Below are positions 11,220 through 22,579 of a stretch of DNA of 64,000 nucleotides, piece after piece. The notes below the pieces were generated by a model. The model saw only the letters and a list, made by a program, of their open reading frames with translations. It was not told where the DNA came from and did not search any database. The position numbers and the translations under genes were made by a program. The stretch covers positions 1 to 64,000 of the forward strand of contig JAAAJB010000022.1 of assembly GCA_016098155.1 (NCBI GenBank). The letters run 5' to 3'. The stretch is from Actinomortierella ambigua. Taxonomy: Eukaryota > Mortierellomycota > Mortierellomycetes > Mortierellales > Mortierellaceae. Numbering within the stretch: the first letter of the stretch is position 1; each line of letters begins with the position of its first letter.

Positions 11220-14200
11220 ATGAGTTCAGGGTCTCAGCAAGCCGAGCATTCCCAGCAGCAGCCTCAGCAGCGGCAGGGTCCAGGGAACGAGCCGCAAGGC
11301 CTGATCTCTATTAGTCTGAAGGAGAATCCGGCCAAGCCTGATGGTGTTCCTAAGCAGGAGCCGGTGAATGGGAGTGGCGGTAGTAGCGACCATGAAGAAT
11401 CTCACCATGCTGGTACTGAGAACAATGTCACCGGAGAGTGGCAGCAAGGGGGTCCAATGAACGACGCGAATGGCGGCGCTGATCAAGACTACCACCACCA
11501 GTATGGATACTCCTCATACCTCGGTGGGGGTGAAACAAGCAGAGCAACCACGGGTGGCTACGGTCATCCAGCACCGCATGAAGAGGAAGAGGGCGCCCTC
11601 CCGTCGTCGAGTGAATATGATCCAGGATACTACGAACATCATCAGGATGCATGGAACGAATCTGGCGCAAATCCCTCGCCGGAGCCTCATGGGGACGAAG
11701 GAACCAACAACAACGGCGCAACACGAGATCAACTCGAGTATGGAACTCTGTTCGAGCCCTTTCAAAGAGCAGAGGAGCAAAGGCGCGAAGGAACAAGTGA
11801 AGGACTAAGTAACCAAGATAGCTATGATCCAGAGGATGTAGATGACAGGACCGCTTCGGAAAGACGCACCTACGACTCGTGGCGACCTGGCAGCAAGGCC
11901 AAGGCAGGCCAAAATGGTACTGGTTCCCTTAATCCCCTCTAACCCTCGGGCTCATTGGTGTCATCGACTCATTGAAAGGCAGCGCATGCATGAAAAAGGA
12001 TGAAGGGATGCCAAGTTTGTGAAGGCACGCGTAGACTCACCTCTATCGCTCTCTTTTCTCCTTGTGGCTGGAACGTCAATCTCGCGTCACTGTGCGGTTC
12101 CAACGTCGTACTTAGGACCCAAGAAAGTTAGCGTTGAGAAGCAGGAGCTCATTGAGAAACGTCTGAGCATGGAGCGACCATGCCGCTCACTCTTCATCCG
12201 TAACATTGGGGTAAACTTATCGTCACTCTGAATGAGGGCACTTTGATTTGTTCAAGTTTTCAGCTTCGGGATATCTTATCTCCTCTTTTGCAATCATTCA
12301 ATCAATTTTAGTACTCAACCGGGGATGAAGTGATCAGAGAACTCTACTCAACGTATGGCGACATTCAAAACTTTCATACTTTGCTCGACAGACGAGGCAT
12401 GGCCTTTATTTCCTATGTAAGCCACAGCTCAACACAAGCTGCCATGTATGAATCTCGTGTAGACCACAATGCAAAATTACCTTGTGAGTTTGTTTCTCAC
12501 ATCCATCGAACAATACTGTCCACGATGACTAGTTTGACCTTCGACACGCTGAGGATGCAAAAGCCTCCACGCACGGGCAGTTGGTGGATGGACGAGCTGT
12601 AAGTGATATAATTGAACAGAGTTGATGTCACGACGGAGATTGCGATACAGCACCATCCTAATCCCCCTTCTTCTCCTCCCATTCCTTGCCTGCCACTCTC
12701 TAGCTGGATGTCCACTACTCCCTTCCAAAGCAGGACTTTAGCAGATCAGAGCGGGTTCGCAAGGAGCATAATCAGGTGTGTTTTACCTGTTAAAGTCGCT
12801 TTTTTTTTCATGGCGGGCATGGTTCGATGTTCACTATCGCCGATTTCTTACTCTGCTTCACCATCATTCATTTGTAGGGCACTCTAAAAATCCGCCTCTC
12901 AAACACCAACGAACCTGAACCCCAAGAATTGGAAATTTCTCACTTTTTTTCTCCATACGGCGATATCAAGTCTCTCCATCGCATCGGAGCTGACAGAGAA
13001 TGGTCGATCGAGTTTTATGATAGCCGTGCCTGCGTTCGCGCTTACAACGAAGCCCATGGCTTGCGAGTCGGGTCTGCAGCAATTTCCACGGAATTAGATT
13101 GGGATGCAGACGATAGGTAAGTCAATATGGGTTTTCAGTTGTCCGCATGCCCCCCCCCCAATTTATTCCGAACTCTCGGAAGAATCTCATTGTTTTCTCA
13201 TCCTAATGCGAAAATCCTTGCATCATGCAGGGTTCCGGATAGAGAGGAGCACCTCGCCATTACCAGTTCTTTGCGTCGCCGATCGCGATCTCCTCCACCA
13301 GAAAGGCGCCAAAAAGATGACAAGCCCCGCATGGAGAAACCTCAAAACTATAAGAGCCGTGAGCATGAAAAGGCTCATGAGAGCCGGCGCGATTTGGATC
13401 TGCAGAGATCGAGGCCTGGACGGAGTCGTAGTCGCGAACGCGAGAGGGAGAGAGATCGCGATCGGGAACGTCCTCGAAGCAGGAGTCCCTCTCGTAGCAG
13501 GGGCCTGGATGAGAAACCCACAAAGTCTTTCCCTTGGGAGAATAACTACCGCCCACGGGAGAACCGGGAACCTCGAGACGATGGTCGGCGAGCCTATGTT
13601 GTTTATCGTGGCCTTCGACCCAACCGCCAATGTATGTGTTACATCACCCATTAGGATTTCTGACCAGACAAAATAATGGTTGTGGTACCTAGACTGACAC
13701 CAGCTTTTTTTTCTGCATTTTAGCCTATGAAATGGAGTGGCCTCAGCACATCCTTGATATGCAACCCATGCCTCTCCCCAAGCGACATGATTCTTCTTCG
13801 CAGAATGATAACTCCCCACGGCGACCATCGCTTCAGTCGAGGAACTCTCCGCCTCCCTCCGTGAAGGCCCCACCACCACCTCCACCGCCTCCGCCACCGA
13901 TGCCAGCACCTCCAGCACCAGTGACGCCACCTGCGGCGCCAGCTATCACCCCTCAACAGGCAGCCGCGCTCCTACAAGGCTACAACCCGTTGCTGGCCAG
14001 CTCGATCCTACAACAGCAACAGTTGCAAATGGAGCAAAAGGCCCAGCAACAGGTACGAATTTATGTCAACCCGAGGCAATGCAGGCGCTGGGGCTCCAAC
14101 AGGGAACTCATACTCGTGCCATTGACTCTCCTCTTACACCCCTATAACCTTCCTTTTTTTTTCCTTTGTATAGATTATGTCACTTCTCACGGAGCTTACC

Positions 14201-15407
14201 AGCAATCGAATGGCGGCCTCAGCAGCCCCATCATTCATGCCAGCAATGACTCCCCAACCGCCACAAAACTTCGCCGCCCCCATTTCACAGCCAGGACGTG
14301 CTGCCCCCATCAAGGATCCACGACTTGGAGTGCCAGCAAACAGTAATACATACTCACCTCCAGAGGCACCACGACCCGCGCTCCCCGCATCGACTGCCAG
14401 CTTGTTTTCGCAGCTTGCGGCCCCCTCAGTTGCTCCGCCTGGTGTCAATCCTGGCGCCGCAGGCGCAGATTCCCAGGTGCAGCAACTTATGAAACTTCTG
14501 GTAAGTGCTGATAAATACGATCATTCTGTCTCTACTATGTTTCGTAAGGGTTCTTTACAGCCAGCGAGCATTAGGACTCACATTCTACGATATGTTCTGC
14601 ATGTATCAACGTGTTTCTCACTGTACACACAAACAGCAAGCACAAAATACGCTGGGTGGACTAGTTATTCCAGGAATAAGTGCAGGATCAGCCGGATTCG
14701 GTATGGCACCTCTTGGTGGAGTTTCGGGATCAATGATGGCGCAATCCGTTCCTGCACAAGCAACAGTACAAAGCTCTCATGATGGGTCGTCGTCAGCAGG
14801 ATACAACCCGAACAATGCCTTTATCGAACACGAGAGATCTGTGTCGCATAGTGCTCAACGTGCACCATTGCCATCACAGCACGATACCATGCTCTCTGAA
14901 AATCCGCTATCAGACCAACAGCGTGCGTACTTGGTTGGCCGCGAACATCGAGGTCCAGGAGGAAACGGCTATCGCCAAGACACACCGTCATCGCTAGAGT
15001 CACCGCGGCTGGACTGGTCGCCGCCACGAGTGTCCTCGTCCTCGACGTATGACGAGTATGGCGCATCAGGAGGCAAGCGTCAACGAGCTGGAGAAGATGT
15101 TGATCATGGACGCGGCAATGTGAGCAATACAAAGTATGCGCGGACGGAGGACTACTCGCGTGGATCAGGATCGAGCGGAGGTGGTGGTAGTGGCGCTGCA
15201 GGTGAACCGTATGTGGAGCGCGACACTTATGGTAACGAGCAAATATTCACAGCGCACGGTCAGCAGCGTCGGGGAGGATCTGGAGCTAGTGGCTATGATA
15301 GGCAAGATGATCGCTCAGACTATGACTATGGAGACAGAGGCGACTATCGACGTGACAGAGACCCGCGTGGTGGACATCGAGGTCGTGGTCGGTATTCGCG
15401 GCCCTGA
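11220..15407 (+). CDS. Mei2-like RNA-binding protein, two RRMs plus RS and Arg/Gly-rich tail
   Basis: Probable nuclear RNA-binding protein. Exons: 11220-11916, 12116-12210, 12312-12416, 12533-12598, 12704-12775, 12878-13116, 13231-13631, 13724-14052, 14174-14500, 14637-15407; phases agree, giving 1033 residues. The first 230 residues are Gln/Gly/acidic and disordered. RRM1 shows SLFIRNIG and GMAFISYFDLRHAEDAK, followed by LDVHYSLPK. RRM2 opens NQGTLKIRL and shows SPYGDIKSL and WSIEFYDSRA. The order DLR-AE, LD(V/I)HYS(L/I)PK, NQGTL is the Mei2/AML signature. An Arg-Ser tract (13270-13510) and a poly-Pro run (13870-13920) follow, then Ala/Pro/Gln-rich regions. The tail is Gly/Arg/Asp-rich. The C-terminal third RRM that is most characteristic of Mei2 is not visible. 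Start: ATG at 11220; the frame continues upstream only to a GTG. Family placement is firm, target RNA unknown. Confidence 0.87.
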
Positions 15408-16289
15408 ACTGATGTACGGATGAAGAGCCGAGAAGACAACGAAGCAGAAAAAAAAAATTCACCGCCATAGTCGAGATGACGCGGGCATATGTCGCATTGG
15501 ACATTCAAGATGTGGTAACAAGGTAGAGGTGTTGTGATGCAAGCTGACCCGAGGAGAGTACGGAGATGGAGCTACTTCACTTCCAACTTGTACTGCCGCT
15601 CAAGAGAGAACTCAAGAGGGACGACGAACCTGTGGATGACGTGAACCTTCAAGGTCTGTAGCGACCATTCTCTCATGTATTTTTTAAGTCTTATTCCCCC
15701 CACCCCACCGTCTTTTTTTATTTCTATTTGCGCCCGCATTCTCGTACAATTTTGTTTCTTGCATATTGCCAATTGCATAAAGTTTGTAGCACATTTTTTC
15801 ACATGGTACTACTCGACTATGGAAACGGCGGGCGGTCGATCCACTGACCCTATTGGAGGTACTCTACTCACTTTTGCTTGTTATCGGATGGCATCGTCTT
15901 CTGTGGTTGTTTGCATGGCATATGGCAGATCGCGTCGTCTGTTGGCTCTGAATTGCACTGAGAAACCCCGGAATCGTCTGGACCATCTCAAACAATGCAC
16001 TCCTACGGGAGGTATCGGCGGGACTCAGCTTGAAGGATACCAAATGCAACAAGGATCGGGATTCGCCTGACAACTTCCTGAGAGGAGAGTACTGCACCGG
16101 ATGGCATAGTCGGAAGCATCTGTCTCGATCACAAAGGGGGAAGGGGGGTGGTGTCAAGGTCGCTAGAATAGCGAGGACAGGAACAATCGTCATCGCGGTG
16201 ATGAGTGGGCCTTTTGAGTGCTAGGTATTAGGGCAGTCCTCACATGAATGTTTTTGGGGGGCTACCCTCCGTGCGTAGCTGCGGACAAA
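15408..16289. other. Intergenic region downstream of the Mei2-like gene
   Basis: Contains the 3' flank of the Mei2-like gene with A- and T-homopolymers and no recognisable gene. A few 60-130 codon frames occur but have no family resemblance or good starts. Confidence 0.5.
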
Positions 16290-16700
16290 ACTAAGGGTGA
16301 TAGCCTGAATAAGCCCCTCATCGAGCGGAGCTCAGCGGCCGTGGTCGGCACCAAGTAAATTTGAATTCATGATATCCCCTACCTTGTTGGGGTCACAGCA
16401 ATGCCTTCCGCCAAGATGACATGGGCCAGGAAGACGGTCACATGTACGGCAAAACGAGCTCTTACTCTTCACATGCAGCCCCGCTTTCGTGGCGCCTCAA
16501 GGACCCGCTGGTGTATCTATAGATCAGGATGTCGTCAATCCAGGTGGCAGCGCAACGGCCGAGGAATTCCTGAAGTGTCTCATCGCGGAGGGACTGCAGT
16601 ACCATGACGCCACACTGGAGGCCCAAACTGAGGGCCTAGCACTCCCACTCACTGTATCGCGTAACGAACGCGGTCTCTGGAACGTCGTCTTGTCGATGTC
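16290..16700 (-). mobile_element. Decayed Ty3/gypsy reverse-transcriptase fragment
   Basis: Reading the minus strand across shifted frames gives a recognisable order of Ty3/gypsy RT motifs. Near 16675-16640 TAFVTRYSEWE matches the usual KTAFRTRYGHYEW block. Near 16543-16519 WIDDILIY matches the catalytic YLDDILIYS box, with Trp-Ile in place of Tyr-Leu. Near 16430-16386 AHVILAEGIAVTP matches GHVISAEGIAVDP. The palm segment between the first two is shortened, and stops and frame changes separate the blocks. No LTRs or other pol domains are visible nearby. It is an old, inactive remnant. Confidence 0.75.
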
Positions 16701-16868
16701 TTTGCCCGCTCTGGCATCAATGTATGCCATTCTCTTCCCTCTCTCCCTCTCTCCTTCTCTCTCTCTCTAGTAGCCTTGAACCACAATTCTATGTTGTCCG
16801 ACGGTTATGGAGTCCTACTGGCATCATATGTAACGTACCAAGGTTACTGGGATCACAAATGTATTTAT

Positions 16869-17228
16869 TTAATACCAGTTGGGGCAGTAGACGTTGCCAC
16901 TGGGATCCTTTGAAGGACCATCGGAGGAGATGCCCCCCTTTCCGAACGAAATACTGTTCACCCAGGTGGCACCATTAATACGTTCGTTGCTTCCAATGGT
17001 ACTGTAAGCACCAGTGCAGTCGTTGGACTTGAAAAGCTTGATGACTCCACCGTTGTTGCCCTTGATCCAGCCGGTCTGAACTTCGCGCGTGCAGAAGCAA
17101 ATTCGGGTGTTGTCATGGGTGTAGAGCTCGACCCACTTCCTGGAATCGGTGGCGTGGTGGAGCTCGACCTTATACATTGCGGCCGCGGACGAGGCGAGTG
17201 CCAGCAGACAGATGAGTGTGCTCTTCAT
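16869..17228 (-). CDS. Small secreted cysteine-containing protein, hypothetical (119 aa)
   Basis: Single exon, ATG to TAA. The frame runs 20 codons further upstream, but the ATG at 17228 begins a clean signal peptide (MKSTLICLLALASSAAA) with an Ala-rich cleavage region, so it is chosen. The mature chain is about 100 residues with four cysteines in the pattern CFC...C...C. It contains TGWIKGNNGGVIKLF and ends GNVYCPNWY. The four cysteines could form two disulfides. No family is recognised; the length, signal peptide and cysteines fit a fungal small secreted protein. A TATAAAA box lies about 215 bp upstream. The decayed gypsy fragment is about 170 bp beyond its 3' end. Extracellular location is inferred. 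Confidence 0.72.
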   Translation of the reverse strand: MKSTLICLLALASSAAAMYKVELHHATDSRKWVELYTHDNTRICFCTREVQTGWIKGNNGGVIKLFKSNDCTGAYSTIGSNERINGATWVNSISFGKGGISSDGPSKDPSGNVYCPNWY

Positions 17229-17440
17229 AGTGGATGGTCTATGCGAGAAGATTGAAGGTGAAGAAATGGGGCGACCCGAGGCACGCAAGTAACGTCAGTA
17301 ATGGGAAGATCGGATGTGTTTGATGTCCAGCATTTGCTTGATGGCACTCTTGAAAGTGGACGAAAAAGCTTCATACATTGGTAGGAAAGGAAACGAGGGG
17401 TGGTAGAGAAAAGTGGGAAAGTGGACCCGTGGGAGAGGGG

Positions 17441-17447
17441 TTTTATA
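17441..17447 (-). promoter_or_regulatory. TATA box upstream of the cysteine-containing secreted protein
   Basis: TATAAAA on the minus strand about 213 bp upstream of the ATG at 17228. The match is good but the spacing implies a leader of roughly 180 nt. Confidence 0.45.
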
Positions 17448-17893
17448 CGTCGCTGGTTGGACACTGCGCAAGAAATGAGGGTCTCGATGGGACAACGGAG
17501 GAACTGGTGCTCAACATCAACAAAGTGCGGCGTGTTTACTCTCGTTTCTTCCCTGGTAGCCTAGTTGCGATAACAAGGGTCGATCGCCTGGACTCTCGAT
17601 CTCTCCGATAATAATGTCACTCACCACTGCTGCTGCTCTGTTTCTTTAAGGGTTTCTAGGAGAACTGCAAAGCAACGATGATTGGCCATTTTATGGCGGT
17701 TGGACATTCGTTTTTCACTGGGTGGACCAAAAGCAGGCCAGATACAACCATCCATGTCCGAAGGCCAGCAATTTGTGAACTAAAAACTTACAACATGCGA
17801 AGACGCCGTGAACACAAAACTCAAAACAGAGAGAAAGGGTCTTCCACATCTATTAGTCTACCCCTTTTCCCTATCGCTCTCGCTCTCTCTCCG

Positions 17894-17928
<35 letters not shown>

Positions 17929-20200
17929 TCTCTCTCTCTCTCGCTCTTCTCTCTCCGATGTACATACCAGTTTTATCCCTCGTGAACTCACAAACTTGTT
18001 CAAAACCCGCTCCGTATCCTTCCAAACAAAAGAAAGTCGACGTTGCGGATGTATCTCCTTAATGTCTATTCACCTATCATATCAAGTATCTTTGAGTAAT
18101 GAACCATTTGATACCAGCTCAATCGCCGAGTCATTCTCATACTAGTACTCGTCTCAGAAGGGAGTCCCTTTATCCTAATAGAAAACATGATAGAAGACAA
18201 GACTATTGGAAATGAACTATACGGCACGCATGGAAAGACCGTATGGATCAATGGTATTCTGCGTGGCACTGGTGGTTGAAAGTGCAGAAATGGAGGCATG
18301 ATGACAAGGCCGTTATATGTCTTCAAGCGTGCTTGGGAGGAGAGAGAGAGAGAGAGAGTACATGCAGGGTAGCACAGAACGACGTTTTGTAATACAGTCC
18401 GCTGGTCTAGACGAACGCCGTGCGAACTCCATGGTCGGAGTTGTCTCTCAGAAAAATCTAGGGAATGTGAAATGTGCGCCGTGTCTACGACACCCTGCAA
18501 GCAAGCAGTCTCATGAGAGCGAGGTCCATTCTTTTTACAACATTAGGAAGACGCGCTTCTCCAAGACAAGGCGGGACTGCTCTTCCTAGCCGAACCAACT
18601 TGGCCGCAGTTTGTCCAGTATCACCATGCTCCCAAACGAGCCATGATCCTTTAGGTGAAGTGTTATGTAGATCCAGGTCTTGATTCTCCCTTTGGGTTCT
18701 TCATTTCCCCTGATAGCATTTGTTGGCCTCATAAATGCCGGGTATTCCTTGTCATATAGGATCTCGACAATAGCATCGCGTATTGCCCTCTTGCATCAAT
18801 GACCATTCTCACAGCCCCTCTCACTCCCTTGATGCCTCCTTGAACAATATGTATCCTTAAGGCACATGCACGGCATAGGAGCGATACTGAGCAAGTCCTC
18901 TGCAGATCCCAGGGTGGTTGAGTTTGTCCTGAGCAGCGCTCTTTTTTTTTTTTCTTTCTTGGGTCAACATTATGCAAGAGCAGTCTTTCCGTTTTTCGAT
19001 GTCACTCCTTCACTCCTCGCCCCTTAGAGAGCGCTTGCTGGCCCAACACCCCGGTACAGGATGGTCCAAGCTAGTCATCGAAGGCTAAGAATAAATTACT
19101 GTTGCGGTGTCGATCCTGCTCACCCTTTATTACACTTGCCCGTTGTTTCCCTGGAGTTGAGAGAGTCCCTGCAAAGAAGCAATATAGGAGGCCCAGTTTA
19201 TCCTTGGCCATTGAGCGATACGTACTGCTCCGGATGGCGCCTTTTGGTGCAAATCCCAGAATAACACTGCATATGTTGCTGTGTAGCAGTTACGACAAAG
19301 TGTCACAGAATAAGGAACGAGCAGCATAGGAAGCCTTCATCTTGAGAAAAAAAAAGGGCAGAAAGAGCACCACCTACTTTGTTCTGCAAGACCCATGAGT
19401 TTAGCAGCGCGACAAACAAAAAGAGGTTCTCCTTTTTCACTCCTGCCGGTCCCTTTCACTTTCTACAGGTTCTTTTTATTCTCCAAAGCCTGCCTCTATT
19501 ACTTACACTCTCGCTCCCTCTCTATCTCTCTTTCTCTCTCTGACGCCTCCTGCCTATGTCTCCGCATCCCGTCCTCAGCTCCCTCGCGGTTATTTCTCGC
19601 CCTCCCTCGTGCGCTAGACATCTGCTCATGCACCAACAGCAAGCGCAGTATCTGTCACAAGTTGTCCATGGAGGAAAAGAGGAGAGGCGGAAGAGGGGGG
19701 AAAAACATAACAGAGTGACCATGGATGGGTCCTTTGACTCTGTCACATTGTGCCCACATAAAAGACACTGACCCTTTCTCTCTTCTCTTTCTTTTTGCTT
19801 CCAATACCTTCCATGTCATGATCCGTCTCTGACCTTTCTTGGTTGTCCTTTTTCCCCCTCGTGCGTCTTACCATCCGACCTATTGCTTTTGGCCCCTTTT
19901 CACCCCTCTTTTTGTCGCTCTATCTCCTCCCCCCGCTGCCCCTCTCTTTTGTCTTCTCACTCACTCGCAGTGGTCGACCATTTGCACTTTCATGCGCCAC
20001 GTCCATGCTGAACACTGCCGATCCACTGTAGACATATTTCTCTCTCTCTCTCTCTCTCTTTATTCCCTTCAGCTCGCTCTGCTAATCACCTATCGCACGC
20101 ACAGAAGCGTACCACAACACCACACACACGCACACAAACAACTCTCAAAAGTACAGCCGCAAACAAAACTTTCAACCAAAGTACCTAAAGTTTCTCCGTC
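17448..20200. other. Long intergenic region with CT and GA microsatellites
   Basis: No gene is supported. It holds a (CT)n tract at about 17880-17945, a short (GA)n at 18340-18358, an A/T homopolymer near 18940-18955, and a CT-rich stretch from about 19430 to 20090. The last of these ends in (CT)n at 20040-20060 and probably serves as promoter and leader of the gene at 20201. Confidence 0.5.
17880..17945 (+). repeat. (CT)n microsatellite
   Basis: Near-perfect CT dinucleotide run with a few interruptions. Confidence 0.9.
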
Positions 20201-21088
20201 ATGGCATCACAACACATTGCACCCCTGGCTCAGGCGGACCAAGAAGCAGAGATTGTACTGCGTGCACCATGCCGCGTTGATGACGAAGAGGACGATCATG
20301 TACAAGAACACGAACGAGTGTCGACTTTTTCTTCCTCTGTCTCTTCCTTCTCTTCCTCTTCACCTTCATCCTCGTCCGACTCTCCTTGCAGCGCACACTC
20401 CGAGGCTCGTCTTCCAGCAAAGAAGTACCAACGATTGTCGATCAACTTGTCCCTCCTCAAACCAGCCACGCCTGTCACTCCAGCCATCTCGTCCTCCACA
20501 TCGACATCTCCTTTAGCCATGTCACCCTCTCTCCCCTCAGCATCATACTCGGCGTCGCCATCATGCTCGGCCATGTCCACCCCCTCGCTGCACTCTCCAT
20601 CCCCCAAGCAGAGTGACCGTGCGTCCAGTGGCGGTATGTCGCCTATCCTGAACCCGTTCCAGTGGACGAGTGACTTGCGCCAGTATATTATTACGGATAT
20701 TGGACCGCAGCCAACCAACAGCCAGATCCCAGCACTTCGGGCACACCACTTTTTGACGCGCCAGCGATCATTCTCAAAGTTGGGGTCGAGCAACAACAGT
20801 AGCCACAACAGCTGTGCAAAGGCTTACAGGACACTGTCTCCATCCTCGGCAGCGACATCGCCAGGGGGCAGTGGGTCCTACTCACCGACGTCGCCCATGG
20901 AGTCTGTGTATCCGCACCAAGAGTACCGGTCACTGTATGGAACGTACTCTGGCCGACTGTGTGGCCGGTATGGCAGCATGAACGATCTCTGCACAATCCC
21001 GCAAGACGAGCCCCTGCCTCCAACACCAATCACCGTCGACAGGAGGATGCTGTACTCGGATTGGGATGATGACCTGACCGAAGCCTAA
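20201..21088 (+). CDS. Ser/Pro-rich hypothetical protein (295 aa)
   Basis: Single exon from ATG (CGTCATGG context) to TAA. Residues about 42-60 are an almost pure Ser run. Most of the rest is Ser/Pro/Thr-rich with many SP and TP dipeptides that could be proline-directed kinase sites. Two segments look ordered and conserved in style: NPFQWTSDLRQYIITDIG near residues 151-168, and the acidic C-terminus PLPPTPITVDRRMLYSDWDD. No signal peptide or membrane segment is seen. No family is recognised. The composition suggests a cytosolic or nuclear regulatory or scaffold protein, which is inference only. The long CT-rich upstream region is consistent with an expressed gene. Confidence 0.75.
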   Translation: MASQHIAPLAQADQEAEIVLRAPCRVDDEEDDHVQEHERVSTFSSSVSSFSSSSPSSSSDSPCSAHSEARLPAKKYQRLSINLSLLKPATPVTPAISSSTSTSPLAMSPSLPSASYSASPSCSAMSTPSLHSPSPKQSDRASSGGMSPILNPFQWTSDLRQYIITDIGPQPTNSQIPALRAHHFLTRQRSFSKLGSSNNSSHNSCAKAYRTLSPSSAATSPGGSGSYSPTSPMESVYPHQEYRSLYGTYSGRLCGRYGSMNDLCTIPQDEPLPPTPITVDRRMLYSDWDDDLTEA

Positions 21089-22579
21089 GCACGCCTTGCT
21101 GGTCCAACCAACCAAAGTTCACATTGCATCTGTTGTTGTCCTCAATGTTGATGATGTTGTTATTGTTGTTAGTAGTAATAGGAGTAGGAGTAGTAGCGGC
21201 AGCGGTGGCTACACAAATGTTGTTTGTTGTTGTTACTATGGTACTACTACCCCCTGTCCACCTTGCATCTCATTCCTACGCATGCACTTGTATGCTTCGT
21301 TCTTGTAACCACACTTTACTTAACTTTCCGATAATATGTGCTCTTTCTCCTTGCGCCAATTCGTTGTCCCTTCGACCCCTACTTTTTCGTAATACTCTTA
21401 ATTCAATGGAGGTTCTTTCCGACTTGACTCTCCTCGATCATCACTGCTAAGGCTGGTTACCCAGTTCACATACCCTTTTTTTTTCTCTTTTCTTTTTTTT
21501 TCTTTTTTTTTTGGGCTTCTGTCCTTTTGCTTCCTGTTCCCCTCAGTTTCCTATCCCAACCCCTTTATTCTTCCATCCTTACTCCTTGGCCTCTCCCCCC
21601 AACTTCATCCTCCCTTTTTTTTTCTCTCCCTGTCTCCAACCCATCCTCACCCCCCCCCACACACAAGGCATTCGCCCCAGAGTGTTTGAATATCAACACT
21701 CAGGGCGTGCACAAAGACCGCTCTAATAAACTGAGAGTCGTAGTTGCAAGATGAAATTGAAAGCAGGGAACGTGCTGTGTAGTATGTTCATGCACAAAAG
21801 TTGTTGCCCTTGGTCTTGCCTAGGCCACTACAGTCCGACTATCCAACGGTGCTGCACCCTGGGATCGAGTGCAGTGAGGGTGCTGACGCGAGGAAAACAT
21901 AATAAAAACGACGAGCTGTGATCGTGTCGATCAGGATCAGGATCACCCAACGGGCGGATGGGCTGATGGCCTGATGCATTCCATTTTTGAGACATGGTGG
22001 TGTAAAGGTGTATACTGTAAACTCAAACTCCGCGGGAGGAGGCAATGACGAAAGTTTGTCCCTCCTCCCCGCCCACTGTACGTGCAAACTTTCGCACGGT
22101 GGGCGAAGGCGACATGTGCTTTTCTGCCGTTGAGGGCACCAACCGCCCCTCCTGTCAAGCCGAGCCTTCAGATACTACTTGCATCTCCACGTCTCGCTCC
22201 CCCCGCGTCTCCTCATCCCTCGCTCTCGCGCCGGTTCATTCGTTCGTTTGCTCGTTAACACATCCCACAGTCAGTCGAGAAGGCGTTGTGGCACAACTGA
22301 GCAGAGAGGCAGGTAGGACACGGTTGTGGTGAGCAAATGTCGATGTTGTGGAGATAGCAAGGTCGTGTCGTAGTTGCACCAAACATCATACAAAGAAGGA
22401 GCCCTCCTTTTTTTTGGTAGCCCCTCTTTATTTTTCAACAACTGTTTCTTTTTCGCACTTCTCTGCTCTGTTGCTGTGTGTGGGCTTCTCTTCCTCACCT
22501 TCCTTTTTCCCCTCCCTTCCTCCTCTCGTCTGCCATCTCTCTGCTTGTCGCTGGCTTCATTTGCAGCTCAGTTCATTGA
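21089..22579. other. Intergenic region with triplet and poly-T tracts
   Basis: Contains a GTT/GTA triplet-rich stretch (about 21140-21250) just after the preceding stop, then poly-T runs (about 21474-21510) and CT-rich DNA up to the acyltransferase start. Frames here are low-complexity; none is supported as a gene. Confidence 0.5.

Noticed and set aside
18729..18977. Minus-strand frame resembling a retroelement aspartic protease (VRMVIDARGQYAMLLSR)
   Set aside because: The key D-T/S-G triad is not present and no other gag or pol motif was found nearby; the likeness is too weak.
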